A DNA stretch of 42,644 nucleotides from contig JACRCR010000004.1 in the NCBI GenBank assembly GCA_016218925.1, positions 1-42,644 on the forward strand. Direction: 5' to 3'. The position numbers and the translations under genes were made by a program. Shown here piece by piece: positions 1 through 9,970 of the stretch. The notes under the pieces are model-generated. The model saw only the letters and a list, made by a program, of their open reading frames with translations. It had not been told where the DNA came from and did not search any database. Positions within the stretch are counted from its first letter, which is position 1. Each line of letters begins with the position of its first letter. The DNA is from Deltaproteobacteria bacterium. GTDB taxonomy: Bacteria > Desulfobacterota > Binatia > UBA1149 > CAITLU01.

Positions 1-4
1 CATC

Positions 5-415
5 TTGAAAAACCGGGAATTTCTCCTTCAGGTCGTCGCCACAGCAGTTTTCGGGCTGGCATTGCCGCTGACCGCCGCCCCGGCGCACGCGCAGGGGCCG
101 ACGCCCGAGCAGATGGCCCAGATCATGAAGATGCAGCAGTGTATGGCCGGCATGGATCCTGGGGTGATGGAGAAGCTCGAAGGGCGCGGCAAGAAGTTCG
201 AGGCCGAGGTGAAGGCGCTGTGCGCGGCCGGCAAACGCGACGAGGCGCAGAGCAAAGCGATTGCCTACGGTCGCGAAATGGCGGCCTCCGACGAGATGAA
301 GGCCATGAAGAAGTGCGGCGACATGGCCAGCCAGATGATGCCGCGGTCGGCCGCCAGAGCGACCGGCGACGGCGGATCGGGCGGCGCCGCCGGCAACATC
401 TGCGACGAGCAGTAG
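5..415 (+). CDS. Small secreted hypothetical protein
   Basis: The protein is 136 aa if the TTG at position 5 is the start; a start outside the window cannot be excluded. Residues 1-30 look like a Sec signal peptide, with a hydrophobic core and an A-H-A cleavage site before QGPTPEQ. The mature part is short, charged and rich in Met, Lys and Ala, with four cysteines. It is probably helical and periplasmic. I do not recognise a family. It converges on the helicase gene; the 74-bp gap has an inverted repeat (ACGCCCG near 421, CGGGCGT near 460) too loose to call a terminator. Confidence 0.6.
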   Translation: MKNREFLLQVVATAVFGLALPLTAAPAHAQGPTPEQMAQIMKMQQCMAGMDPGVMEKLEGRGKKFEAEVKALCAAGKRDEAQSKAIAYGREMAASDEMKAMKKCGDMASQMMPRSAARATGDGGSGGAAGNICDEQ

Positions 416-489
416 GCGCAACGCCCGCCGCCGGTGTCATCGACAGCGCCTCTACGTGAACGGGCGTCCGAGGCTGCGGGCGCCGGCGG

Positions 490-3400
490 CTACTCCAGCA
501 GCGCCATGATGTCTTCGCGCGTGACCGACGCGGCTGCCGCGGCGGTGCCCGACAGCGCGGCTTCGGCGATCTGCCGCTTGCGGCGCTGAAGATCGATCAC
601 CCTCTCCTCCACCGTATCCTTGGCGACCAGCCGATAGACGATCACCGGACGGTCCTGGCCGATACGGTGGGCACGGTCCGCGGCTTGATCCTCAACGGCC
701 GGATTCCACCACGGATCGAGCAGGAACACGTGGTCGGCGGCGGTCAGGTTGAGGCCGGTGCCGCCGGCCGTCAGCGAGATCAGCAGCACCGGCGGTCCTT
801 CGGTGCTTTGAAACGCATCGACGACGGCGCCGCGGTCGCGCGTGCTTCCGTCCAGGCGCGTGAAGCCGATGCCGCGCTCGGTGAGGTGCGGCTCGACACG
901 GTCGAGCAGGCCGGTCCACTGAGAGAACACCAGCGCCTTGTGGCTGTCGGCGACGACGTCGTCGAGCGCATCGCACAGCGCTTCGATCTTCGATGAGGTC
1001 GGCGCCTGACGGCCCGGCAGCAGGCCCGAGTGACACGCCGCCTGGCGCAGTCGCAGCAGCGCTTCCAAGGCGGCCAGCACGCTGGAGCCGTCGGCGAGCT
1101 GGCGAACGATATCGGCGCGCGAGGCCATCCGGATCGCGTTGTAGATGGCGCGTTCCTCGCCATCGAGTTCGCAGTAGAGCACGGCCTCGGTGCGCGGCGG
1201 CAGTTCGGTAGCGACCTCGCGTTTGAGACGCCGCAGCAGGAACGGACGAATGCGCCGGCGCAGCCGCTCGGTCACCGCGACGTCGCCCTCGATCATCGGT
1301 TTCTCGTAGCGTTCTCCGAAGTCGCGCCTGCCGCCGAGCAGACCGCGATTGGTGAAGTGCATCTGACTCCACAACTCGTCGGGACGGTTCTCGATCGGCG
1401 TGCCCGACAGCGACAGCCGGAAACCCGCGCGCAGCCGGTAGGCGGCACGCGCCACCTGGCTGTCGGGATTCTTGATGGCCTGGGCCTCGTCGAGCACGAT
1501 GATGTCCCAATCGGCCTCGGCCAGCGTGTCGATGTCGCTGCGCAGCGTGGCGTAGGTAGTCAGCGTGACGTCGGCGTCGCCCAGTGCGCGGCCGGGACCG
1601 TGATAGAGGCCAACGGAGAGGCCTGGTCGGAAGCGCTCGATCTCGCGGGTCCAGTTGTGGATCACGCTGAGCGGGCACACCACCAGCGTGTGTCCCCTGA
1701 GCACGCACAGGGCCTGGATGGTCTTTCCCAGCCCCATGTCGTCGGCGAGGATCGCGCCGAGTCCGGCGTCGCGCAGCCGCGCGAGCCACACGACGCCGGT
1801 GGCCTGATAGTGGCGCAGTTCGCCGTTCAGATCGGGACATATCTTGGCGACCGCCGCCGCGGTGGCAGCGTCGGTTGTTGCCGGCGCCGCCGGTCCAGCC
1901 GGCAATGTGGCCTCGCTCGGCGTCGCGACGCCGCCGCGCACAGGCTCCGCAGCCGTCACCGCTTCGAGCAACGGTCGCAGCCGCGCCAACTCGAAAGGCT
2001 CGGGCGAATCGAGCGCCTCGCACAGTTCACCGAGGATCGGCAGCGCCGCCTTCGGCACTTTTCCTTCGTTCTCGTCGCGCGCCGCGAGCAGGTCGGCGAC
2101 CAGGTGGCCGTAGAGATCCAGCCACCCTGCGGGAATGCGCGCGAAGCCGCCGTCACTGAGCGGCACCAGTCCGATACCGTCGTGCCACGCCGCGACCACT
2201 GCATCGGCCGACGCGGTCGCCCTCCCGGCCCGCCGCGACCTGTCCCTGCCACGTCTGGCGCGGCCGCCGGGAGCCTCGAAGATCAACGTGAATTCCTCAC
2301 CCCTGACGCTCAGGCGGGGCGCGAGTTCGACGTGTCGATTGGCGCCGCGTAAAGCCCGGCCGGGCGTACCCTCGGTGCGTGCGCGGCCCGAGTCGAACGC
2401 GTCGAGGTCGGAGAGGAAGCGCGCCGCGTCGACCGCGGGGAAGTGCACGCGCCGCCCCGGCGCAAGATTGAGTTCGTCGCGCAGGCGCAGCAGCAGCGCT
2501 CTCTCCTTCTTCTCGTCGCGGCGCGGAACGTCGCCCTTGAGGTGTTTGAGCCGCCCGTCATCGACGCGCGCCACCGGCGGATCTCCATAGACCAGCAGCG
2601 GCAGTACATCGATGCCGTGTTCGCCGCTGCGGCGATCGGGGAAGTCGATCTCGAACTTGATCCACGGCTCGAGCGTGAGCTGATGCTTGGGAAGGCGCTT
2701 GGTCTTGATCTCGACCGATATGTGGCGCTCGAGCTCGGGGATCACGGTGCCGACGAGGTCGGCCATCTGCCCGGAACCGAACACCTTGCGGAACGGCAGA
2801 CGCTCCCAGGTGTCGCCGAAGCGTGCGTGGGCGCCGAACGGATGCAGCGTGTCTCCGCTTCTCAGTACCCCGGGCGCGACGATCTCGGTGACCGCGGGGT
2901 CGGGTTCGACCACGACCTCGACCGCGCCGTCGGCAGCGTCGATCACACGCGCTCTGGGGAAGAGCGGTTCGCGCGAGGCTCGAACGCTCTTTCCGTCCAG
3001 CATGAGGTCGGTTACGCCGACCAGCGCGGGCAGCAGCGCGGTGGCCTTGTCGAAAGAGAGCGGCGCTTCGAGCAAGCGCCCGATCATGCGGTCCAGCGTC
3101 AGGTCGCCGTGGGTCGGCGCGAATGTCAGCTCGGGGTTGCCACGCGCGATCAGATCGACGATCGGCTGCTCCAGACGCCGCGGCGGCGCACCGGCGTCGA
3201 CCAGGAAACGCTCGAGGATCAGGCCGCGCGGTCCGTGACTGAGCTGGTAGCGGACGTGGCCGTTGCGCTCGTCGGTGTGGAACAACTTGTCGGAGGCGTC
3301 CTTCGAGCGTGTCAGCGCGATCAGGCAGGCGGCGACGTGTTCGCAGACCTCGAAACGCCCGCGACAGTCGCAGTCCCACTCTTCGTCGTCGGGATACAGC

Positions 3401-3591
3401 GTGGCGGTGGGCGCGATCAGGTTCCCGTGCGACGGCACGCGGAACGTCCACATGTCCGGTTCGCGCGTCTGCCCGGCTACCGCGCCGGCGCGAGCGAGTT
3501 CCACGCCCTTCGACCACAGCCCCACCGGACACGCGGCCTTGGCGGCGTCGAACAATCTCTTCCAGTTCACGTCACCGGTCATTTCAGGCAT
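490..3591 (-). CDS. SWIM zinc-finger SNF2-family helicase
   Basis: This is a 1033-aa SF2 ATPase of the SWI2/SNF2 group, expected to translocate on double-stranded DNA and remodel DNA-protein complexes. Near residues 70-85 a SWIM zinc finger is visible ([14 protein letters not shown]-x-C...C-x-H). The motor lies in the last 450 residues: Walker A DDMGLGKT (about 619), DEAQ box (about 699), LSGTPIENR, and a C-terminal lobe with [15 protein letters not shown] and [12 protein letters not shown]. Start ATG at 3591 overlaps the VWA gene stop by 8 bases (ATGCCTGA), so translation is probably coupled. It is the last gene of a four-gene operon. The family call is firm; the cellular role is unknown. 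Confidence 0.93.
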   Translation of the reverse strand: MPEMTGDVNWKRLFDAAKAACPVGLWSKGVELARAGAVAGQTREPDMWTFRVPSHGNLIAPTATLYPDDEEWDCDCRGRFEVCEHVAACLIALTRSKDASDKLFHTDERNGHVRYQLSHGPRGLILERFLVDAGAPPRRLEQPIVDLIARGNPELTFAPTHGDLTLDRMIGRLLEAPLSFDKATALLPALVGVTDLMLDGKSVRASREPLFPRARVIDAADGAVEVVVEPDPAVTEIVAPGVLRSGDTLHPFGAHARFGDTWERLPFRKVFGSGQMADLVGTVIPELERHISVEIKTKRLPKHQLTLEPWIKFEIDFPDRRSGEHGIDVLPLLVYGDPPVARVDDGRLKHLKGDVPRRDEKKERALLLRLRDELNLAPGRRVHFPAVDAARFLSDLDAFDSGRARTEGTPGRALRGANRHVELAPRLSVRGEEFTLIFEAPGGRARRGRDRSRRAGRATASADAVVAAWHDGIGLVPLSDGGFARIPAGWLDLYGHLVADLLAARDENEGKVPKAALPILGELCEALDSPEPFELARLRPLLEAVTAAEPVRGGVATPSEATLPAGPAAPATTDAATAAAVAKICPDLNGELRHYQATGVVWLARLRDAGLGAILADDMGLGKTIQALCVLRGHTLVVCPLSVIHNWTREIERFRPGLSVGLYHGPGRALGDADVTLTTYATLRSDIDTLAEADWDIIVLDEAQAIKNPDSQVARAAYRLRAGFRLSLSGTPIENRPDELWSQMHFTNRGLLGGRRDFGERYEKPMIEGDVAVTERLRRRIRPFLLRRLKREVATELPPRTEAVLYCELDGEERAIYNAIRMASRADIVRQLADGSSVLAALEALLRLRQAACHSGLLPGRQAPTSSKIEALCDALDDVVADSHKALVFSQWTGLLDRVEPHLTERGIGFTRLDGSTRDRGAVVDAFQSTEGPPVLLISLTAGGTGLNLTAADHVFLLDPWWNPAVEDQAADRAHRIGQDRPVIVYRLVAKDTVEERVIDLQRRKRQIAEAALSGTAAAAASVTREDIMALLE

Positions 3592-6500
3592 GGGTGATGC
3601 GACGATAGATGCGCACGAGTTCGCGGGGAAGCTCGGTGATGTCGTCTATGATCGCGTATCGCGAGGTCGGGCACATGTCGCCGAGGTAATCGTGGCCGGC
3701 CGGATCGACGGTGATGCAGAAAGTCTGCATGCCGCGCTTTTCCAGTTCTCGCAGTGCCTGCATGGTATCCCGGATCCCGTAAACGTTGGAACGGCGGTCA
3801 TCCCCGTAGTCGAAGTCCTGTGGAAAACCGTCGCTGAGCAGGATCAGGTGCCGGGCGCGTGCGGTGGTGCGCGCGAGTTTCTCGCCGGCGTGGCGCAGCG
3901 CCGCGCCCATGCGCGTCGAGCGCTTGGGGCGGATGCCGCCGAGGCGGCCTTTGACCTTGTCGCTGAGGCGTTCGGCGAACGACTTGACCTGGTAGACCTC
4001 GACGTTGTCGCGGCCATGGCCGGAAAAGCCGTAGATCGAGTAGGCGTCGCCCATCTCCTCGAGCACCTGAGCGAGCACCACCAGCGTGTCCTTGGTCAGG
4101 TCGATGACGCGGCGGGGGGCCGGGCCGGTGGCGGCGGCTTCGAGGGGCAGGGGCTCGTCCGTCGAAGCGCTCATGTCGATCAGGAATAGCGTGGCCACGT
4201 CGCGCTCTTCGGGCTTGCGCGCGACATAGAGGCGGTCGCTCGGGGTGCGGCGCGTGCGGCGATCGGCGTGGGCTTCCACGAGCGCGTTGAGGTCGAACTC
4301 TTCGCCGTGCTCCATGCGCGGAACCCGGCGAAGCTGCTGGGGCCTGAGCAACTGGAAGTCGCGCTTGATCTGCTGCACCAGTTCGTCGGAGCGATCCAGC
4401 GCCTGCGCAAAGTACTCGCCGGCGTCTTCTTCGCCGTCGAGTTCGTGCAGCCGGCACCAGCGCCTGCGGTAGTCGCCGATGCGGTGATCCCATTCGTCGT
4501 AGAAGAAGTCCCCGCCGGCGGCCTGGCGGGTCAGCCAGGCGCGTATCGCTGCGACGTCTCCGCTGGCGATCTTGTCGCGCAGCGCGCGCAACTGGTCGGC
4601 GGGTACCTTGCCGAGCAGGTCGGTGATGTACAGCCCGAGGCCTTCCTCGATGCTGCCCTGGGCTTCGGTGATCTTCAGATCGCCGCCGCGCTCGAGCATC
4701 GAGCGCAACTCTTCCAGGCTCAGCGGCCTCCCGGCGCCGGGCGGCATGCCGTCGTCGTCGCTGAGCTCGAGTTTGAGGCCGGTCTCGGCGGTCTGGTCGG
4801 CCAGCGCGCGGGTCGGATCGGGGCGCCAGGGGGCGGTGTTCTCGCCGCGCGCGCCGCCCTCGAGGTGCTCGAACGGATCGACGACGGTGGCGCCGCCCAT
4901 GTCGGTGAAATCGACCTCGTCGCCGTCGCCGCCGTCGCCGCCGCGTGCCTCGGCGAACGCGAGGCTTCCGTAGTACGCGATGGTCAGGCTCGCGCTGTCG
5001 TAGACGCTGGCCTCGGGTGCGCGCAGCAACTCGACGCTCGAAACCAGGAACTCGCCCTGCGCGCGAAGGCGCGGTTCGAGTTCGGTTACCTGCCGGCAGC
5101 CGACGCTGAGGTGAAACAGCGCGTCCAGCAGCCGTTCGTCGTAACGGTCCTGAGCGCCGGGAACGATGGTGGCGGCGTAGTCGCGGCCGAGCCGCGCCAA
5201 CTCGCCGCGCAGGCCCGGGAAGTCGCGCCCGAGCGCGGCGTCGATGCGCACGCCGTCGAGCATCACGAACAGCGCGCTGGCCAGCAGCGGATTGGGAAAC
5301 CGCGCCAGGAAGCCGGCGACGTCGCGCGCGCCCGGATCCTGGTCCGCGCTGCCGTCCTCGTCGCAGGGCGGCGTCCAGCCGCGCCGTTCCAGTTCGTCCA
5401 GATCGAACGCGTAGGTGCCGTATTCGTAGCGACCGGCGATGTGCGAGGCGATGATCTTGTAGAGCGCCTGGTTGTCTTCGAAGGTCGCGAACAGGTCGAT
5501 GCGCTCGGGAAGCCGCAAGGCCGGGTCGTCGGCCCCGGCCAGCGGCGGTCGCATCCACAGGCCGGGCGCTGCGCTGAGTTGGAAGGAACGGCGCGACATC
5601 ATCGTCAGATAGCGCCGCAGCATGCCTTCGACTTCTTCGAACGAGACCGCGGCGCTGCGTTCGACCAGCAGCTTGTGCGAGGTACGGCTTTCGAGGTGGA
5701 AGTGCGCGAGCGCGGCCTCGCGGTGGTTGCCGGCCAGTTCGAGGCCGCGCTCCACCCACAGCGCCACCCCGTCGCGGCCTCCCTGTTCGATCGCCCGGTC
5801 CATCGTGCGCAGATAGGCGCACAGCATCGCGGGCGCATGTTCTCCCACGCTGCGGGCGTGGCTCAGCAGGATAGGCAGTTCGATGGCGGGAACGCCGTGC
5901 AGGATGCCGGGCAGCAATGCGATCGCGTCGGGCAGGCCTTCGTCGCCCACCGCTGCCGCGGCCAGCGCGAGCAGCTCGACCGCGAGATCTTCGCCGACAC
6001 ACGCGGCCAGCGCCGGTACGACTTCGAGCATCCGCCTGGCATGCGCGGCGCTGGTGTACGCGGCGCCGGCACACAGCATCATCGCGCTCGATGCCGCGCG
6101 CGGCGACAGGCGGGTCAGCGCCGGCGGGACTTCGGGCGGCTTGGGGCTGCGTCCGGCGGTGCCGATGGTGGCTATGAGTTCGGCCCAGGCATCGACCGCG
6201 CCGGCGTCGAGCAGCGGCATGAGGCGCGAACTCGAAGCGAGCAATGCTTCGGCCAGGAACTCGCTGCGCCAGCCGCCGCGTGCGAGCAGATCGAAGGCGG
6301 CGTCTCTCCAGGCCTCGATCAACGGCGCCGCAGGGGCGGCATCGGGCGAAGACTTGGCGGCGGCTTCCAGGAAGGCGGTGGCGAGGCGACGCGAGCGCGC
6401 CGCCAACGCGCGCACGGTCTGCGACCACTCGCGGCGAACCTCGTCGCTCCACCCGGCTACGGCGCCGGGCTCCAGCTTCAGGAAGGCCAGTGTGATGTCG

Positions 6501-6763
6501 CGCGACGCCGCCGGATCCTGTGTGACGTCAGCGAGCAGTTCCTCCCAGACGCGGTAGACCTCGTCGCCGGTTTCGGCGGCGCCCGCGGCCTGCACCACGA
6601 AGGCATGTGCGAGACTCACCGATTGCGCCGCAGCGGCGTCGCCGCGCTCGAGTATGCTGCGGCGAAGGTCCTCGGGAAGGCGATCCAGTACGGCCAGGGC
6701 GCGAGCCCCGTCGACACTGTCGCGAAGATGACGGCTTTCAATCCAGGCGCGGGAACCGGCCAC
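3584..6763 (-). CDS. NorD/CbbO-type VWA domain protein
   Basis: The protein is 1059 aa with a C-terminal von Willebrand A domain like NorD and CbbO. These partner with MoxR-class AAA+ ATPases to remodel or activate client enzymes. The MIDAS metal site is visible: D-M-S-A-S at 863-867, the Thr of KRSTR near 950, and LLSDGFPQD near 977. The long N-terminal part is Ala- and Leu-rich and helical, consistent with HEAT/ARM-like repeats, followed by an acidic linker around residues 600-650. Start is GTG at 6763, 9 bases after the MoxR gene stop. No nitric oxide reductase or RuBisCO gene lies in the window, so the client is not the classical one here. Confidence 0.85.
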   Translation of the reverse strand: MAGSRAWIESRHLRDSVDGARALAVLDRLPEDLRRSILERGDAAAAQSVSLAHAFVVQAAGAAETGDEVYRVWEELLADVTQDPAASRDITLAFLKLEPGAVAGWSDEVRREWSQTVRALAARSRRLATAFLEAAAKSSPDAAPAAPLIEAWRDAAFDLLARGGWRSEFLAEALLASSSRLMPLLDAGAVDAWAELIATIGTAGRSPKPPEVPPALTRLSPRAASSAMMLCAGAAYTSAAHARRMLEVVPALAACVGEDLAVELLALAAAAVGDEGLPDAIALLPGILHGVPAIELPILLSHARSVGEHAPAMLCAYLRTMDRAIEQGGRDGVALWVERGLELAGNHREAALAHFHLESRTSHKLLVERSAAVSFEEVEGMLRRYLTMMSRRSFQLSAAPGLWMRPPLAGADDPALRLPERIDLFATFEDNQALYKIIASHIAGRYEYGTYAFDLDELERRGWTPPCDEDGSADQDPGARDVAGFLARFPNPLLASALFVMLDGVRIDAALGRDFPGLRGELARLGRDYAATIVPGAQDRYDERLLDALFHLSVGCRQVTELEPRLRAQGEFLVSSVELLRAPEASVYDSASLTIAYYGSLAFAEARGGDGGDGDEVDFTDMGGATVVDPFEHLEGGARGENTAPWRPDPTRALADQTAETGLKLELSDDDGMPPGAGRPLSLEELRSMLERGGDLKITEAQGSIEEGLGLYITDLLGKVPADQLRALRDKIASGDVAAIRAWLTRQAAGGDFFYDEWDHRIGDYRRRWCRLHELDGEEDAGEYFAQALDRSDELVQQIKRDFQLLRPQQLRRVPRMEHGEEFDLNALVEAHADRRTRRTPSDRLYVARKPEERDVATLFLIDMSASTDEPLPLEAAATGPAPRRVIDLTKDTLVVLAQVLEEMGDAYSIYGFSGHGRDNVEVYQVKSFAERLSDKVKGRLGGIRPKRSTRMGAALRHAGEKLARTTARARHLILLSDGFPQDFDYGDDRRSNVYGIRDTMQALRELEKRGMQTFCITVDPAGHDYLGDMCPTSRYAIIDDITELPRELVRIYRRITHA

Positions 6764-6772
6764 GGCCGCGTG

Positions 6773-7573
6773 CTACGCGAAGATCGCGCTGACCAGTTCG
6801 GCGATCGCCGACTGGGTCTGTCGATCGTCGCTCAGGGCCCGAACCACCGTGGCTTCGCAGGCCCGATGCGTCGACATGCCCTGGGCGATGAGCTGCCCCG
6901 CGTAGACCAGCAGGCGCGCCGATACGCCTTCTTCCAGGCCGCTCGACTTCAGTTCACGGACACGTTCGCCGAGGTGGGCCAGATCCATCGCGACGTCCAT
7001 CGCCACGCCGCTCTCGTGGGCGATGATCTGGGCTTCCTTGTCGCGCGGCGGGTAGTGGAATTCGAGGGTGACGAAGCGCTGCCGCGTCGAGGGCTTGAGG
7101 TCCTTGAGGACCGACTGATAACCGGGGTTGTAAGAGACCACCAGGATAAAATCGGGATGCGCGGTGACGATCTGCGCGAGCTTGTCGATCGGCAGGATGC
7201 GCCGGTGATCGGTCAGCGGATGGATCAGCACCATCGTGTCTTTGCGCGCCTCGACGATTTCGTCGAGGTAGGCCATGGCACCGACCCGTACGGCCTGGGT
7301 CAGAGGGCCGTCCATCCATATCGTCTCGTCGCCGCGTACCAGGTAGCGGCCGACCAGATCGCTGCCGGTGAGGTCTTCGTTGCAGGCCACGGTGATGAGC
7401 GAGTTGGGCCGCTCGGACGTTTCGGGCAGGAGCTTCCACGCCATGTACTCGACGAAGCGGGTCTTGCCGCAACCGGTGGGGCCCTTGAGCAGCACCGGCA
7501 GCTTGCGGAGGAACGCGGCCTCGAAGACCTCAACTTCGTCGCCGAGCGGAAGGTAGTAGGGAGCTTCGCTCAT
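6773..7573 (-). CDS. MoxR-family AAA+ ATPase (NorQ/CbbQ type)
   Basis: At 266 aa this is full length for the CbbQ/NorQ branch of MoxR AAA+ ATPases, cytoplasmic hexamers that work with a VWA partner as chaperones or enzyme activators. Walker A is GPTGCGKT at 31-38. Walker B is AYLDE with D104-E105. The conserved stretch [18 protein letters not shown] follows the CbbQ pattern. ATG start at 7573; 7 bases separate it from the upstream TPR gene and 9 bases from the downstream VWA gene. Adjacency to the NorD-type gene strongly supports a joint complex. The substrate cannot be read from the sequence. Confidence 0.9.
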   Translation of the reverse strand: MSEAPYYLPLGDEVEVFEAAFLRKLPVLLKGPTGCGKTRFVEYMAWKLLPETSERPNSLITVACNEDLTGSDLVGRYLVRGDETIWMDGPLTQAVRVGAMAYLDEIVEARKDTMVLIHPLTDHRRILPIDKLAQIVTAHPDFILVVSYNPGYQSVLKDLKPSTRQRFVTLEFHYPPRDKEAQIIAHESGVAMDVAMDLAHLGERVRELKSSGLEEGVSARLLVYAGQLIAQGMSTHRACEATVVRALSDDRQTQSAIAELVSAIFA

Positions 7574-7580
7574 CGTGTTG

Positions 7581-8867
7581 CTAGCGCTGCACGCCGAGGT
7601 AATCCATTACGCTGCCGTCGGCGGCATCGACGAGGTCGAGATGGATCCCTGCGGCGAGGCCCTTGTCGGCGGCCAGCTTGGCCAGTTTACCGTTCATGCC
7701 GGACTTGAATTTTTCCAGCGCGAACGGCGGCATCTGCGCCATCGGGAACCCGGCCAGCAGCACGCGGCAGTCGCCGTCACCGGTCCACTGGAACGACTGC
7801 ACGTGGGATCCGATGATCGCGTGCGAGCCGAGCATCGCGTCGGTTTCGCGCTGGAGATCGCTGGTGGCGTTGCTCGGTTTGGGCGTGGCATCGGCCGGCG
7901 CGCCCATGCCCATGCCCGGCATGCCCGGTGGTGCGCCGCCGGGCATCTGTCCGCCCGAGGCCGGAGCGCCATCTTCCGGCTGCCGAGGCGTGCCTTGCAG
8001 ATCGGCGATCGCGTTGTCGATGTGCTTCTGCTGCTCGGGGGAGTCGGCTAGCGCTCGCGCGCGCTGCAGCTCCGTCAGAGCCTCTGCGTCGTTGCCCGCC
8101 TTCTGCAGACCGATGGCCAGGTTGAAGTGGGCCTGGAGGAACTTCGGATCCTTCTCAATCGCGACGCGGTACTTGGCGATGGCGTCGTCGGTGCGATCCT
8201 GGAACAGCAACGCCGACCCCAGATCGGTGATTGCGCTGGGATCGTCGGGAGACTTGGTGAGGAACGCTTCGAAGCGCTTCTGCGCTTCCACGAAGTCGCC
8301 GGCATCGTATGCGATGTTGGCCGAGATCCTCAGGCCTTCGATGTTCGCGGGATCCAGCGCCAGCAACTTGTCGAGCGCCTGCTGGGCGGATTGAGAATAG
8401 CTGGGGTTGATCGCGCTGGCGCGATAGCGCGCCCTGGCCAGGCGCTGCCAGGCATCGACGCTCTGCGGACTCTTCTCGGCCTCGGCCGTGAGTTGCGCCA
8501 GGAAGTCGGTGACTTCCTGGGGAAGCTCGATGCTCGGATGTCCTTCGGGAAGGTCCTGGGGGGCGCCGCCGGCGTCCTGCTCGCCCCGCGGCATACCTGG
8601 ATTCCCCGACACCGCGCGCGAAGGCGCCTGGTTGCCTCCGGTGGCGAACAAGAACGCGCCGCCGCCGGCGGCGAGCAGCAGCAGGAACACCGCGACCGCG
8701 GGAATCGGAAACGCCGCTGTCTGCTGCACCGGCGCGGTCGCGGCCGGGCGCGGCGGGGCAGCCGCGCCGCTGGTTAGAGCCGCTCCGCAGGAAGTGCAGA
8801 ATTTCAGCTCTCCGCCGCGCGGCGCGCCGCACTGGGTACAAAAGTCGTTCAGCGCCTGGTTGGCCAT
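7581..8867 (-). CDS. Zinc-ribbon, membrane-anchored TPR protein
   Basis: The protein is 428 aa. A zinc ribbon at the extreme N-terminus has C10-x2-C13 and C24-x2-C27. A Pro/Ala linker leads to one membrane helix at about residues 55-75 ([19 protein letters not shown]). TPR-like helical repeats fill roughly residues 120-275, including a stretch of the form [21 protein letters not shown] low-complexity Gly/Met/Pro linker (about 305-330) precedes a compact 95-residue C-terminal domain I cannot name. It heads the operon with MoxR, VWA and helicase genes, so it may anchor that complex to the membrane (inference). No strong ribosome binding site precedes the ATG. Confidence 0.75.
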   Translation of the reverse strand: MANQALNDFCTQCGAPRGGELKFCTSCGAALTSGAAAPPRPAATAPVQQTAAFPIPAVAVFLLLLAAGGGAFLFATGGNQAPSRAVSGNPGMPRGEQDAGGAPQDLPEGHPSIELPQEVTDFLAQLTAEAEKSPQSVDAWQRLARARYRASAINPSYSQSAQQALDKLLALDPANIEGLRISANIAYDAGDFVEAQKRFEAFLTKSPDDPSAITDLGSALLFQDRTDDAIAKYRVAIEKDPKFLQAHFNLAIGLQKAGNDAEALTELQRARALADSPEQQKHIDNAIADLQGTPRQPEDGAPASGGQMPGGAPPGMPGMGMGAPADATPKPSNATSDLQRETDAMLGSHAIIGSHVQSFQWTGDGDCRVLLAGFPMAQMPPFALEKFKSGMNGKLAKLAADKGLAAGIHLDLVDAADGSVMDYLGVQR

Positions 8868-8999
8868 GGGTCTTGCTCAACTCGGTCGGTAACGCGGCCG
8901 ATCGCACGCTTGCTCAGCGTCGAATCCTTTCACATTCGCTGGCGAGACAGAAATCTTTGGCGTGATCGGGGGAGGGAGGCGCAGAGGGCGCGAGATGCG

Positions 9000-9048
9000 A
9001 AAATCGTGGTGCCGGGGCCGGCCTTCAATGGCGGCCGACCCCGGCACC
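9000..9048 (-). terminator. Strong intrinsic terminator after the CPFC DsbA-like gene
   Basis: On the minus strand a 16-bp stem (arms 9033-9048 and 9008-9023, one G-U pair) encloses a 9-base loop, and TTTT follows four bases later (9000-9003). It lies 13 bases past the stop codon of the DsbA-like gene at 9061. Confidence 0.75.
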
Positions 9049-9060
9049 GAGCAGCAAGGC

Positions 9061-9825
9061 TCAGGACTTCTTCTTGGCCTTGATCTCTTCGTCGATGATC
9101 GACTTGTAGAGTTCGAACGAACGGCCAGCCGGCTGCTTGCCGTTGATGTAGAAGGTCGGCGTGCCGCGCACTCCCACCGTTCCGGCCTGCTTCATTTCGT
9201 CGGTGACGGCGCTGGCGGTCTCGGGCGCCGCCAGGTCGGTCTTGAACTTCTCGAGGTCCAGACCGAGCTGCTTGGCGATTTCCTGGTACTTGTCGTCCGA
9301 CAGCGCGCGCTGGTTCTCGAAGAGCTTGTCGTGCATCTCCCAGAACTTGCCCTGCTTGCCCGCCGCCACCGCGGCTTTGGCCGCAGGCATCGCGTTGGGG
9401 TGGAAAGGCAGCGGGTAGTTCTTGAAGACGAATTGCACGTCGTTCGGATAGGCCTGGAGGATCTGGTGGACGAGGTCCTTGGCCTGGCTGCAGAACGGGC
9501 ACTGGAAGTCCGAGAACTCGACGATCGTCACTGCCGCGTCCTTGGGGCCGGTCGTGGCCGAGTTCCCGACAGTCACATCCCAGCGCTTGTTGGGATCCGG
9601 CGCGTCGGCCGCGGGTCGTGCCGCAGGAGCGGACGCGACCTTGGTCGCGAGTTCCTTCTGGGACTTGGCGAGGTCATCGAGCTTGGTGACCACGTCTTTT
9701 TGCTGGGCCTCCATCCGATCGACGGCTGCTTTGATGTCGCTGACTTGTTGCGGATCGGTACAGGCCGAGAGCGCCAGAGCGCTGAAGGCAGCCAGCGAGA
9801 GAACTGCACGGGTGGACTTGGTCAT
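9061..9825 (-). CDS. DsbA-like thioredoxin-fold lipoprotein with CPFC active site
   Basis: The protein is 254 aa. ATG at 9825 is chosen because GGAGG lies just upstream and a clean lipoprotein signal follows (LALSAC, lipid-bearing C22). An upstream in-frame extension to 9912 lacks these signs. Residues 27-62 form a heptad-like coiled coil (IKAAVDRMEAQQKDVVTKL). The DsbA/thioredoxin domain follows, with active site F-Q-C109-P-F-C112 and the cis-proline loop RGTPTFYING. It should make or rearrange disulfide bonds in the periplasm. Its closest relative in the window is the next gene, which is the same length and has TGA in place of the C109 codon. Confidence 0.9.
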   Translation of the reverse strand: MTKSTRAVLSLAAFSALALSACTDPQQVSDIKAAVDRMEAQQKDVVTKLDDLAKSQKELATKVASAPAARPAADAPDPNKRWDVTVGNSATTGPKDAAVTIVEFSDFQCPFCSQAKDLVHQILQAYPNDVQFVFKNYPLPFHPNAMPAAKAAVAAGKQGKFWEMHDKLFENQRALSDDKYQEIAKQLGLDLEKFKTDLAAPETASAVTDEMKQAGTVGVRGTPTFYINGKQPAGRSFELYKSIIDEEIKAKKKS

Positions 9826-9895
9826 TTCTTCCTCCGGTCGGTTGTTACCTGCTACGAACGGTTCTTCGAGCAGGACACTTCTATTGCAGAACGAC

Positions 9896-9927
9896 AAAAG
9901 GGGGACCGCCACGTTGGGCGGCCCCCC
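9896..9927 (-). terminator. Intrinsic terminator between the two DsbA-like genes
   Basis: Minus-strand arms GGGGGGCCGCC (9917-9927) and GGCGGTCCCCC (9900-9910) pair over 11 bp with one G-U. The loop is six bases and TTTT follows (9896-9899). It lies 43 bases beyond the stop of the TGA-containing gene, so the two paralogues are probably separate transcripts. Confidence 0.75.
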
Positions 9928-9970
9928 TCGCGAAAACGAGTCGCGGCACGCGAGCGCGCCGCGACTTCTC

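Noticed and set aside
490-7573. Nitric oxide reductase or RuBisCO activation cluster
   Set aside because: The MoxR and VWA genes are of NorQ/NorD type, but norB, norC, cbbL and cbbS are absent and the flanking genes are unrelated.
4268-7708. Very long open frames opposite real genes (for example here, 18171-21782 plus and 32424-34985 minus)
   Set aside because: They are a by-product of high GC. Their translations are low-complexity Arg/Ala/Gly-rich or without motifs, while the opposite strand encodes clear conserved proteins.
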